From Anaerolinea sp. (GTDB lineage Bacteria > Chloroflexota > Anaerolineae > Anaerolineales > Villigracilaceae), in assembly GCA_020723805.1 (NCBI GenBank), contig DYID01000020.1:1-64000 (forward strand): 64,000 bases of DNA. The letters run 5' to 3'. Shown piece after piece: positions 50,324-59,866 of this stretch. Under the pieces are notes generated by a model. It ran no database searches. It saw nothing but the letters and a program-made list of their open reading frames with translations, and was not told where the DNA came from. A program made the translations under genes and the position numbers. Each line of letters begins with the position of its first letter. The first letter of the stretch is position 1.

Positions 50324-51475
50324 CTATGGAATGGCGCCCAAGAGCGGCGCGCAGACGATGTCATAGTATTCGAGTTCGACGGCTTTGTTTTGTTCGGCGT
50401 AGGCAGCGGCTTCCTTGCCGATGTTGCGGACGTTGTCGAGTTCGGCGCGTACCTGGTAGGGCCAGTAGCGGGGAATGACCATACGTGGGTCGTTGACGTA
50501 GCCTTCGGGGAGATAGGAGGGACGGGCGGGGTCGGGCTGGTCGGCGAGGGGAATCCAGTTGTACATGACCGGTCCGCGCGGATTGACGGTGAAGCCGAGG
50601 CGGTAGCCGTATTCGCGGGCGATTTGCACGGGACGGATGCCGAAACCGCCGCCGGGCCAGATGATGGCAACCGGGGTTTTGTGGAAGTTCTGCTGAAGGT
50701 CGGCGATGGACTTTTCGAATTCGGTGCGGATGAATTCGTCGGTGGAGGCGTCGGTCATGTTGATGTTGTGGATGTAGCCGTGCGATTGATGGTCCACCCA
50801 GCCTTCGGCTTCGAGGGCGATGTTGTCCTGCAGGGCGATGGCGCGGGGTCCGTCTTCGGCGCTGATCCAGGAGTTGACGACCACCCAGCCCCATTGTTCG
50901 TAATAGGGGCGGAAGTGGGTGTTGAAGTTTTCGCCGGTGCGGCGGTCGTCCTGAATGAGGAGGACGGAACGCGGAGGAATGTAGGCATTGTGGTCGAGGA
51001 AGTCTGCCAGTTGTGCGGCGCTGATGGCTTGAAAGCCCTGCTCGTGCAGGTCGTTCATCATGTGCTGGAAGTCTTCGACGGTGATGTCGTTGGCGGTCAC
51101 ATCCGCCGCGTCTCTTTTGATGCCGTGAAGCATGACGACCATGACAACGGTGCCGGGGGCGGCGTTATCCGATTTCCATTTGTTGTAGAGGTAGCGGCAA
51201 GTGTCGGCTTCGTAGGTGTGCGGGGTGTCGAGGGGGTTGAGGCGGGCGGTGGTGAAGGGCGCCGGCAGGGCAGGCGGGGTGCGGACGGCGGTCGGTGAGG
51301 GGATGGGGGTATCGGTGGGCGCGGGGGTGGCAGTGGGCTGGAGGGCGGCGAGGGCGGTCTGGTATGCCTGCGTGGAGAGGGCGCTCACGTCGAGGGTGGG
51401 GGCGGAGGCTTGAGGCGCGCACGCGCTCAATAGGATGGCGAGCAGGAGGAGGGTAGGGGTGAGGCGGGAGGGCAT
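50324..51475 (-). CDS. polysaccharide deacetylase-like (CE4) lipoprotein
   Basis: lipobox 'LLSACAP'; 'VMLHGIK', 'DDRRTGENFNTHF', 'SHGYIHNINMT'. Confidence 0.7.
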   Translation of the reverse strand: MPSRLTPTLLLLAILLSACAPQASAPTLDVSALSTQAYQTALAALQPTATPAPTDTPIPSPTAVRTPPALPAPFTTARLNPLDTPHTYEADTCRYLYNKWKSDNAAPGTVVMVVMLHGIKRDAADVTANDITVEDFQHMMNDLHEQGFQAISAAQLADFLDHNAYIPPRSVLLIQDDRRTGENFNTHFRPYYEQWGWVVVNSWISAEDGPRAIALQDNIALEAEGWVDHQSHGYIHNINMTDASTDEFIRTEFEKSIADLQQNFHKTPVAIIWPGGGFGIRPVQIAREYGYRLGFTVNPRGPVMYNWIPLADQPDPARPSYLPEGYVNDPRMVIPRYWPYQVRAELDNVRNIGKEAAAYAEQNKAVELEYYDIVCAPLLGAIP

Positions 51476-51483
51476 GAGGGAGG

Positions 51484-51609
51484 TATCAGTCATCAATAAT
51501 CAGTTATCAGTGAGCAGTGAGCAGTGATCAGTTATCAGTGAGCAGTGATCAGTGAGCAGTGGTGCGAGAGAAAAATCGTCAATCGAAAATCGCAAATCGA
51601 AAATCGAAT
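51484..51609. repeat. two adjacent 7-bp-period arrays (CAGTGAG/CAGTTAT-type, then ATCGAAA/ATCGCAA-type)
   Basis: 11 + 5 consecutive 7-mers between start of deacetylase gene and stop of ino1. Confidence 0.92.
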
Positions 51610-52694
51610 TATTCTTCCGATTTGCCCGAAATGAAGTCTTCCACTTTTTGTTTGGCGATTTCGTCGCGGAATTGGACCGGCGGGGTCTTGAAGAAGTAGG
51701 AGGAGGGTCCGATGATGGGACCGGCAAGTTCGCGGTCGAGGGCAAGTTTGGCGCAGCGGATGGCGTCAATCATCACGCCGGCAGAGTTGGGGCTGTCCCA
51801 CACTTCGAGTTTGACTTCGACGTTGAGCGGCACGTTGCCGAAGGTGGTGCCTTCCATGCGGATGTATGCCCATTTGCGGTCGGTCAGCCAGGGAACGTGG
51901 TCGGAGGGACCGACATGGACGTTATCGGGGTCGAGTTCGTAGGGGATCATGCTGGTGACGGCGTTGGTCTTGGAGATTTTTTTGCTTTCGAGGCGTTCGC
52001 GTTCGAGCATGTTGAGGAAGTCGGTGTTGCCGCCGAAGTTGAGCTGGTAGGTGCGCTCGATTTTGACGCCGCGGTCAATGAAGAGGGTGGCGAGTTGGCG
52101 GTGCAGGATGGTGGCGCCCACCTGGCTTTTGATGTCGTCGCCGAGGATGGGAAGCCCGGCGTCGGCAAAGCGCTTGCCCCAGTATTCGGAGGAGGCGATG
52201 AAGACCGGGATGCCGTTGACAAAGGCGCAGCCGGCTTCGATTGCCTGCTCCACGTACCATTTGGTCGCCATTTCGGAGCCGACCGGCAGGAAGTTGACAA
52301 CCACGTCGGTTTTGGTCTCGCGCAGCAGGCGGACAATATCGGCGGTGGGACCGGGTGCCTTTTGGATGATGCCGCTGAGATATTTGCCGAGTCCGTCGTG
52401 GGTCATGCCGCGCACGACGGGGGCGTTGAGGTGCGGGACTTCGGCAAATTTGTAGGTGTTGTTGGGTTCGGCAAAGATGGCTTCGGAGAGGTCCTTGCCG
52501 ACTTTGGTAACGTTCACGTCAATGCCGAGGGTGAACTCAATGTCGCGGATGTGGTAATCCGCCAGTTGGGGGTGCATGATGCCGGGAATGACATCGTCCT
52601 TTTTGGCGTTTTTGTAGAATTGCACTCCCTGGACGAGAGAGGATGCACAGTTTCCCACGCCGATGATGGCGACGCGTACCTTTTTGTGTGGCAT
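51609..52694 (-). CDS. ino1: inositol-3-phosphate synthase
   Basis: '[23 protein letters not shown]...[17 protein letters not shown]', '[11 protein letters not shown]'. Confidence 0.92.
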   Translation of the reverse strand: MPHKKVRVAIIGVGNCASSLVQGVQFYKNAKKDDVIPGIMHPQLADYHIRDIEFTLGIDVNVTKVGKDLSEAIFAEPNNTYKFAEVPHLNAPVVRGMTHDGLGKYLSGIIQKAPGPTADIVRLLRETKTDVVVNFLPVGSEMATKWYVEQAIEAGCAFVNGIPVFIASSEYWGKRFADAGLPILGDDIKSQVGATILHRQLATLFIDRGVKIERTYQLNFGGNTDFLNMLERERLESKKISKTNAVTSMIPYELDPDNVHVGPSDHVPWLTDRKWAYIRMEGTTFGNVPLNVEVKLEVWDSPNSAGVMIDAIRCAKLALDRELAGPIIGPSSYFFKTPPVQFRDEIAKQKVEDFISGKSEE

Positions 52695-52784
52695 GTGTTT
52701 CGATACTCCTTTTGTGTAGTTTCTATCAGGATTGTACCCGCTTTGGGCGGCGAGCGTGTTTTCAAGAGTGACCGATCTTTTAGG

Positions 52785-52882
52785 CTTAGCCACAGAGTGC
52801 ATAGAGATTTTGAGTTTTTTCTCAGAGAACTCTGCGGGCTCTGTGGCAAAGAAAGGTTTAGCCCATCCTTTTAGCCGCTCTC
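52785..52882. repeat. palindromic GCCACAGAG...CTCTGTGGC element, copy 2
   Basis: near-colinear with 29740-29840. Confidence 0.85.
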
Positions 52883-52932
52883 ATATTTCCGCCGGCGGGC
52901 TGTGGGTGCGCGGGTGTTGTATAATTCAAGCC

Positions 52933-54198
52933 ATGCCAGCCAATGAGCGCATCGAAGATTTGGAACGCCTGCTCGAGGTGGTGCGGGGATTGACAACCGC
53001 TCCCGAAATCGAATCGTTTTTGCAGACCATCATCGCCGAAGCCAGCGAAATGACGGACAGCGAGCTCGCGTCCATCCTCGAATACGACGCCGAGGCAAAG
53101 GAACTGCGCTTCCTCTCCACGGTCTGGTTCGACCGCGACATCCTGCGCCCGATGGGGGTTCCGCTGGAGGGAAGCGTGGCGGGCGAAGTCTTCCGCAAGG
53201 GGCATCCGCTCATCATTCAGGATACGAAGGCAGATCAGCGTCACTTCAAGGTGATTGATCGCATCACCAAGCACGAAACGCACTCGCTGGCGGCGGTTCC
53301 CATCATTGTGCAAGGGGAAACCATCGGCGTCCTCGAAGCACTCAACAAACGGGACAATGCTCATTATACCGAAGAGGACACCACCCTCCTGGCAACCCTG
53401 GCGGCGATAGCCGGTCAGGCGATGCGCAACGCACAGTTGGAGCGAAAGGTCAAAGCCGTGCGCATTCAACTGGCGGAACTCGAACGCCTCAAATCGGACT
53501 TTATTGCCATCACCTCGCACGAACTGCGGACCCCCCTGGGCTTGATTCTCGGTCACGCCACCTTTCTCAAGGAAATTGCCGGCAAGGAATACGAGGCGCA
53601 ACTGGCAACCATCATCCGCAACGCCACGCGGCTCAAAGAGATCATCGAAAACATTTCGGATATGGAAAACGTGCAAGTTGGCGCCGCGCGTGTGCGCAGC
53701 AATAAAGTATCCATGGCGAGGATCGCGGAGGATGTCATCCTGACGTTTCAGGACGAGGCGAAAGCGAAGAACATTACCCTGCTGCGCGAATGGGGCAACA
53801 CGCCGTATTTCATCGAAGCCGATCAGACAAAAATCAACATTGCCTTGAGCAATTTGGTGAAGAACGCGCTTCAATTTACCGAATCGGGCGGGACCGTGCG
53901 GCTCAACATCGAAGAGGACAGCGGCTATGTGAAGGTGACCGTCAGCGATAACGGCATCGGCATCCCGGCGCGGGACCTGCCGAAAATCTTCGACCGCTTC
54001 TTCCAGGTGGAATCGCATCTCACGCGCCGGCACGGCGGGATGGGGCTGGGGCTTTCCGTCGCCAAATCCATGATCGAACTGCACGGCGGGCGCATCTGGG
54101 CGGAAAGTGAGGAAGGCAAGGGCAGCACCTTCATTTTCCTCTTGCCGGTGGATGGTGTGAAACAACCGCCCAAAAGCACTGCACCATTCGTAGAATAA
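52933..54198 (+). CDS. GAF-domain sensor histidine kinase
   Basis: GAF then 'ITSHELRTPLGLILGH', 'GMGLGLSVAKSMIELHGG'. Confidence 0.93.
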   Translation: MPANERIEDLERLLEVVRGLTTAPEIESFLQTIIAEASEMTDSELASILEYDAEAKELRFLSTVWFDRDILRPMGVPLEGSVAGEVFRKGHPLIIQDTKADQRHFKVIDRITKHETHSLAAVPIIVQGETIGVLEALNKRDNAHYTEEDTTLLATLAAIAGQAMRNAQLERKVKAVRIQLAELERLKSDFIAITSHELRTPLGLILGHATFLKEIAGKEYEAQLATIIRNATRLKEIIENISDMENVQVGAARVRSNKVSMARIAEDVILTFQDEAKAKNITLLREWGNTPYFIEADQTKINIALSNLVKNALQFTESGGTVRLNIEEDSGYVKVTVSDNGIGIPARDLPKIFDRFFQVESHLTRRHGGMGLGLSVAKSMIELHGGRIWAESEEGKGSTFIFLLPVDGVKQPPKSTAPFVE

Positions 54199-54216
54199 CT
54201 TGTGTTCAACGAAAAT

Positions 54217-54249
54217 AAAAAAGGCTCACGCAAACCGTGAGCCTTTTTT
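54217..54249. terminator. bidirectional rho-independent terminator
   Basis: AAAAAA-GGCTCAC-gcaaacc-GTGAGCC-TTTTTT. Confidence 0.9.
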
Positions 54250-54264
54250 ATTCGCCTTCGCGGG

Positions 54265-54576
54265 TTATGCCCAGCCTTGATTTTTGATGAAGTCGGTCAG
54301 CACGGGAATTACGACCATCTCGCCCTGATATGCCTTGTACGCCCAGTACAAGAAGACCAGCCACAAGAGCGGCACGCAAATGATACCGACCACTGTGACG
54401 CTTAGAACGGATGACAAAATCCAAAAGACAATGCTTGCCGCAATGGACTGCACCGCATGGAACTTGATGAACGGACGGGATTTTTTATCTTCCATGAGCA
54501 GAACAATGATGCCGATGAGCGGGGCAATGACATAACTCAACGCTGCCCACAATTTGTCGTCGCTTGTGGTTTCCAT
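54265..54576 (-). CDS. DUF4870 membrane protein
   Basis: 'WAALSYVIAPLIGIIVLLMEDKKSRPFIKFHAVQSIA'. Confidence 0.88.
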   Translation of the reverse strand: METTSDDKLWAALSYVIAPLIGIIVLLMEDKKSRPFIKFHAVQSIAASIVFWILSSVLSVTVVGIICVPLLWLVFLYWAYKAYQGEMVVIPVLTDFIKNQGWA

Positions 54577-54703
54577 GGCTTATTCCTCCGAGTGAGTTGG
54601 TTTGGGGTTTCAAGCATTGTACAACCAATTAAGACAAAAGGCAACCAAATTGATTGACCGCCGCCTCCCCCTTGCGTACCAGACGGGCAGTATTGTATAA
54701 TCC

Positions 54704-55045
54704 GCACCATTCAGAAGGAGTAAGCGTGTTGGTCGCCTGATAGAGAAGGAGACGCGCGGTGGAAGTCTCCGCAGGAAAACAACGCCGAAGTCGTCTGAAT
54801 GAGAGAATGCCGAAGAACGTCAGTGATTTAGTGATCAGTCACCAGTGATCAGTAGTCAGTGATCAGTAGTCAGTGACTAGTAGAACGGCACGGGTGCGCC
54901 CGTTATCGCGCAGGCTGATGAACACGTCAGTCACAGAGTGTCCCGCAGACAAGTGCGGGAAATTGAGGTGGTACCGCGGAGTCGCCGCCCTGAGTTTATC
55001 GAAGGGAACGCTTCGTCCTCATAACGGACGAGGCGCTTTTGTTTA
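54704..55045 (+). ncRNA. T-box riboswitch leader (candidate specifier GUC, Val)
   Basis: ATTCAGA/TCTGAAT basal stem with AGTA/GAA loop-E; AG-bulge ATAGAGA; distal GGTGGAA; T-box 'GAGGTGGTACCGCGG'; terminator CGCTTCGTCC-tcataac-GGACGAGGCG-TTTT. Confidence 0.9.
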
Positions 55046-55061
55046 ACAGGCATTTGCCAAA

Positions 55062-56030
55062 ATGACCCGATATTTCATCACCGGCGGACTGGGGTTTCTC
55101 GGGCAGTACATCGTGAAGACAATTCACGATCACGACCCCGGGGCTGAACTGCGCGTCCTTGTCCGCACACCGCGGAAGACGTTCCTCGGAATCGAGACGC
55201 TGAAACACGTCACCTGGGTGCGCGGAGATTTGCTCCAGCCCGAAACCTACACCGAAGCCCTGCGCGGCGTGGATGCAATCGTACATAACGCGGCGATGGT
55301 GTCGTTCCGTAAATCGGAAGCGGAGACAATCGTCAGGTCCAATGTGAACGGGACGCGGTTCCTGGCGGAAGCGGCGCGCGCGGCAGACTGTCCGAACTTC
55401 GTTTTCGTCAGTTCCATCTCCTCCATCGGCTTCAACCTCAATGGTTTGACCGATGAGACGATGATGCCCGACCTGGAGACCAAACGCCGCACCGACGCCT
55501 ACGGATACAGCAAACTGGTCAGCGAGGCGGAGTTGCGGGAGATGACAGACGACATGCGCGTCGTCATCTTGAACCCGAGCGTGATTCTTGGTCCCGGCTC
55601 CGACCGCATAGACATGACCATGCGCGCCGTCAGACTTCTGCCGGTCATTCCGATGCTGCAATACGTCAACAGTTTCGTGGATGTACGAGATGCGGCGCGC
55701 GCGGTGTTCCTCTCATTGACGCGGGGCAGAAACGGTGAACGTTATATCGTCACCGCCTGGAACGAGGACATGATCGCCTTCACCCAGATCGTCCTGCGGC
55801 TGGCAGGCAAAAAGGCGCGTATTCTCCCGCTGGCAGGGCGGGGCGTGAAAATCATGGATGTCTTTCTCTGGGCGCTGGATGTGATGAGGCTCAATCCCGG
55901 CATCCGCCGCCTCTCAGAAATCAACGTGGATAAAGCCTGCTCGTCCGAAAAGATTCGCCGCGAGATGGGCTGGGAACCGTCTCTAACGCTGGAACAATCC
56001 ATTCGGGATTCTATTCTCATCAAAGAGTAA
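55062..56030 (+). CDS. NAD-dependent epimerase/dehydratase
   Basis: 'ITGGLGFLGQYIVKTI', 'YGYSKLVSEAEL'. Confidence 0.9.
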   Translation: MTRYFITGGLGFLGQYIVKTIHDHDPGAELRVLVRTPRKTFLGIETLKHVTWVRGDLLQPETYTEALRGVDAIVHNAAMVSFRKSEAETIVRSNVNGTRFLAEAARAADCPNFVFVSSISSIGFNLNGLTDETMMPDLETKRRTDAYGYSKLVSEAELREMTDDMRVVILNPSVILGPGSDRIDMTMRAVRLLPVIPMLQYVNSFVDVRDAARAVFLSLTRGRNGERYIVTAWNEDMIAFTQIVLRLAGKKARILPLAGRGVKIMDVFLWALDVMRLNPGIRRLSEINVDKACSSEKIRREMGWEPSLTLEQSIRDSILIKE

Positions 56031-56201
56031 ATCGCGGTTATTTTCGATGGAGCAAAATTATGAATGTGCGCGCCATTGTTCAATCTCAATACCTTGCCGC
56101 GCTGGCAAACAAACTTGAATTGCAGATTTACAACATCCGCCACATTCAACAGCATACCGGCGAACTGTACGAACGGTTGAGGCGCTACGACGTGAAATTA
56201 A

Positions 56202-56413
56202 ACTCAGTAACTCACCTTACGCGGTGGCGTGAGATTTATCTCGCGCTTTTAGGCGACATCAATGTCGCGCTACGAGAAAACTGCGTAAGGCGACTCAGTA
56301 AATCACAAGTTTGCTGTAGTAACGACTTTAGTCGTTGATTTGTTCAGAAACTTCAGCCCAAAAGCGACTAAAGTCACCACTACAGGTCATTCAAGTGTTG
56401 AAACCGTGATTTA
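56202..56413. repeat. palindromic repeat cluster between epimerase gene and valS
   Basis: copy of 9.9-kb element, then TAGTAACGACTTTAGTCGTT...GCGACTAAAGTCACCACTACAG. Confidence 0.8.
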
Positions 56414-56449
56414 CTGAAACTGGTCATCCAAGCGATACAAGGAGAAGAA

Positions 56450-59185
56450 ATGAGCAAACACGAACTACCCAAGACCTACGACTTCAAATCCACGGAGGCG
56501 CGCATCTACGCGATGTGGGAGGCGGGCGGCTACTTCCAGCCATGGAACGACCCCAACAAGCCGGGCTTCGACCCCTCCGTCAAGCCGTTCGTCATCTCTA
56601 TCCCGCCGCCGAACGTGACCGGCGAACTGCATCTCGGTCACGCCATGTTCGTCAGCGTCGAAGACCTGATGATCCGCTATCACCGCATGAAGGGCATCCC
56701 CACGCTGTGGGTGCCAGGCACCGACCACGCCGGCATCGCCACACAACTCATGGTGGAGCGCGACCTGCTCAGGAACGAGGGAGTGAGGCGCGAAGAACTG
56801 GGGCGCGAGGAGTTCATCAAACGCACCTGGGAATGGAAGCGCAAGTACGGGAACATCATCACCACCCAGATTCGTCGCCTCGGCGCCTCCTGCGATTGGA
56901 CGCGCGAACGCTTCACCCTCGACGAGGGACTGAGCCGCGCCGTGCGGGAAGCATTCGTCCGCCTCTACGAAAAGGGACTGATCTACCGCGGTCCGCGCCT
57001 CATCAACTGGTCGCCGGGACTCAAGACCGCCGTCTCCGACCTCGAGGTGGAGTATGAGGAAGAGGATGTGACGCTGTATTATTTCAAATATATGATCAAA
57101 CCCGTAGGGATTGGGTCACCCGACCCCTACAAGGATGAATACATCCCCGTCGCCACCATCCGCCCGGAGACCATCCTTGGCGATACGGCGGTGGCGGTCC
57201 ACCCCGAAGACGAGCGCTACAAAAAATACATCGGGCGCACCGCCATTGTGCCAATTCTCGGACGTGAGATACCGGTCATTGCAGATGAATACGTCAGCAT
57301 GGAGTTCGGCACCGGCGCGCTCAAAATCACGCCCGGTCACGACCCGAACGACTACGCCATCGCCCAGCGCCACAATCTGCCGGTCATCTCCGTGCTGGAT
57401 GCGGAGGCAAAGGTCAACGAAAACGGCGGCAAGTACAAAGGTCAAGACCGCTTCGAGGCGCGGAAAAACCTGTGGGCAGATATGAAAGCCGCCGGTCTCG
57501 TCATCAAAGAGGAGCCGTACCGCACCACCATTCCGCGTTCCCAGCGCGGAGGCGAAATCGTCGAGCCGATGATTTCCACACAGTGGTTCGTCAAAATCGA
57601 GCCGCTTGCCAAAGCCGCCATCGAAGCCGTGAAGGACGGGCGTATCCGCATTGTGCCGGAACGTTTCGAAAAGGTCTATTTCAACTGGATGGAAAACATC
57701 AAGGACTGGTGCATCAGCCGTCAGTTGTGGTGGGGACACCGCATCCCCGTGTGGTATTGCCCCGAAGGTCACATGACCGTGGCGCGCGAAGACCCGACCG
57801 AATGTGCCGCCTGCGGCTCGAAGGACATCCATCAGGATGAAGACGTGCTGGATACGTGGTTCTCCTCCGGCTTGTGGCCCTTCTCCACGCTCGGCTGGCC
57901 CCAGGAAACGCCCGATTACAAATACTTCTATCCCACCTCCTACATGGAGACGGGGTACGACATCCTGTTCTTCTGGGTGGCGCGCATGATCATGAGCGGA
58001 CTGGAATTCACCGGTCAGATTCCTTTCCATACCGTGTACCTGCACGGACTGGTGCGCGATGAACACGGGCAGAAAATGTCGAAGACCAAGGGCAATGTAA
58101 TTGACCCGCTCATCGTGATGGATGAGTTCGGCACGGATGCGCTGCGTTTCACACTGTTGGTGGGCTCCACGCCCGGCAACGACATGAACCTCTCGGTGAA
58201 AAAGGTGGAAGCAAACCGCAACTTTGCCAACAAGTTGTGGAATGCGGGACGCTTCGTCATTAACGCCATCGGTGGTTTGGAAGCAGGTACACAAGCACAT
58301 ACGTACACAGGTACACAGGCGGACAAGTGGACGCTGGCGGATTCGTGGATTTGGGCAAAACTGCAGCAACTCATCCGCGATGTGGAGCGGCAGTTCCAAA
58401 ACTTCCAATATGGGCAGGCAGGGCAGCAAATTTACGATTTCCTCTGGTCCGATTTTGCCGATTGGTATGTGGAGATCGCCAAAAGCCAACTTCAGAATTC
58501 AGAACTCAGAATTCAGACTGTGAAAACTTTGGCGAGGATATTGGACATCGTTCTACGCTTGCTCCATCCCTTCACGCCGTTCGTGACCGAGGAAATTTGG
58601 GGACACTTGCGCGACGCCCTCCGCGCCTCTCCGATCTCGCACCTCGCCTCGGACTGGTCGCATGCGTTGATCGTTGCCCGCTGGCCCCAGCCGCGTCCGC
58701 CCGAAGGCTGGGAGGCAGCCAAGGTTGCCGATTTCGAGTTGATTCAGGAAATCGTGCGCTCCATCCGCAATCTGCGCGCGGAGAAGAACGTATCCGCGTC
58801 GAAGAAACTGGCTGCGACCATCGTCGGCGGGGCAAAGACAGAACTGGTAAAAAGCCAGGCTGATGTGATTGCGTCGCTTGCCGGACTCGACCTGTCACAA
58901 ATTACCATTTACCAATCGCTTACCGACAAGCCCGCTGATTCCGCTGTCCTCGTCGTCGGCGCGGTGGAGGTGTATCTCCCGCTGGCAGGCATGGTGAATC
59001 TGGAGGAAGAAAGAGCGCGGCTGGAAAAGGAACTCAAGGAAACCGAAGCGCACATTGCCCGCCTCGAAAAACTCCTCGCCAGCGATTTCGCCAGTAAAGC
59101 CCCGCCTGCCGTCGTCCAAAAGGAGCGCGACAAACTCGCCACCTACAAGGAGACGGCGGAGAAAATCAAGGCGCAGTTGGCGTAA
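56450..59185 (+). CDS. valS: valyl-tRNA synthetase
   Basis: 'PPPNVTGELHLGHAMF', 'KMSKTKGNVIDPL'. Confidence 0.97.
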   Translation: MSKHELPKTYDFKSTEARIYAMWEAGGYFQPWNDPNKPGFDPSVKPFVISIPPPNVTGELHLGHAMFVSVEDLMIRYHRMKGIPTLWVPGTDHAGIATQLMVERDLLRNEGVRREELGREEFIKRTWEWKRKYGNIITTQIRRLGASCDWTRERFTLDEGLSRAVREAFVRLYEKGLIYRGPRLINWSPGLKTAVSDLEVEYEEEDVTLYYFKYMIKPVGIGSPDPYKDEYIPVATIRPETILGDTAVAVHPEDERYKKYIGRTAIVPILGREIPVIADEYVSMEFGTGALKITPGHDPNDYAIAQRHNLPVISVLDAEAKVNENGGKYKGQDRFEARKNLWADMKAAGLVIKEEPYRTTIPRSQRGGEIVEPMISTQWFVKIEPLAKAAIEAVKDGRIRIVPERFEKVYFNWMENIKDWCISRQLWWGHRIPVWYCPEGHMTVAREDPTECAACGSKDIHQDEDVLDTWFSSGLWPFSTLGWPQETPDYKYFYPTSYMETGYDILFFWVARMIMSGLEFTGQIPFHTVYLHGLVRDEHGQKMSKTKGNVIDPLIVMDEFGTDALRFTLLVGSTPGNDMNLSVKKVEANRNFANKLWNAGRFVINAIGGLEAGTQAHTYTGTQADKWTLADSWIWAKLQQLIRDVERQFQNFQYGQAGQQIYDFLWSDFADWYVEIAKSQLQNSELRIQTVKTLARILDIVLRLLHPFTPFVTEEIWGHLRDALRASPISHLASDWSHALIVARWPQPRPPEGWEAAKVADFELIQEIVRSIRNLRAEKNVSASKKLAATIVGGAKTELVKSQADVIASLAGLDLSQITIYQSLTDKPADSAVLVVGAVEVYLPLAGMVNLEEERARLEKELKETEAHIARLEKLLASDFASKAPPAVVQKERDKLATYKETAEKIKAQLA
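58491..58518. repeat. 7-bp-period array (TTCAGAA x4) in frame within valS
   Basis: ttcagaa/ttcagaa/ctcagaa/ttcagac. Confidence 0.85.
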
Positions 59186-59299
59186 GAGAGAGCCCGCCTC
59201 CGTTGTTTTCACTCGGCAAGAAGGGTATGCAAGCGCCCTTCTTGTTTTTTTTGTTTCCTGACCCAACCTTTTCGGGATGCATCGGATATGATTAAGTAG

Positions 59300-59866
59300 A
59301 TGACAATGGACGAGCAACAAGCCATTCAACGACTCAAAAACGGCGACATCAGTGGGCTGGAATTCCTGGTGAATTGTCATCAGGTGAAGGCGATCCGCGC
59401 GGCATATCTCATCACGCGCGATCGGGCTTTGGCGGAGGATGTGGTGCAGGATTGTTTTCTCCGTGCATATCGCGCCATTCGCGGATTCGATTCGGCGCGT
59501 CCCTTCGAGCCGTGGTTCATGCGGAGCGTGGTCAATGCTTCAGTGAAGGCAATGCAGAGGTCGGCGAAGCAGGTTGCAGTCGGGGATGATGCGGATGAAA
59601 TCCTGTTTGCAGAATTCGCCGCGAGGGTTGAATCGGTTGAAGAGCAGGTCAAGTCCATTGAAGTCCAAGAGCAAATCTGGGACGCCATGCGGCAGTTATC
59701 GCCGCGGCAAAGAGCGGTCATTGTTCAGAGATATTTTTTGGAGATGAGCGAAAAGGAAATGGCGGAGGAATCGGGCGCGGCAGCCGGCACGATCAAGTGG
59801 CTGTTGAATGCGGCGCGCCAACGCCTGCGGCGTCTGCTTGCTGCTGCGGAAAGGAGCGAGGAATGA
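59300..59866 (+). CDS. ECF-type RNA polymerase sigma factor
   Basis: 'ALAEDVVQDCFLRAYRAIRGFD', 'QLSPRQRAVIVQRYFLEMSEKEMAEESGAAAGTIKWLLNAARQRLRRLL'. Confidence 0.92.
   Translation: MTMDEQQAIQRLKNGDISGLEFLVNCHQVKAIRAAYLITRDRALAEDVVQDCFLRAYRAIRGFDSARPFEPWFMRSVVNASVKAMQRSAKQVAVGDDADEILFAEFAARVESVEEQVKSIEVQEQIWDAMRQLSPRQRAVIVQRYFLEMSEKEMAEESGAAAGTIKWLLNAARQRLRRLLAAAERSEE

Noticed and set aside
56060-56338. 92-aa plus-strand ORF before valS
   Set aside because: Its second half is translation of the palindromic repeat copy; only about 47 N-terminal residues could be genuine, not enough to call a gene.
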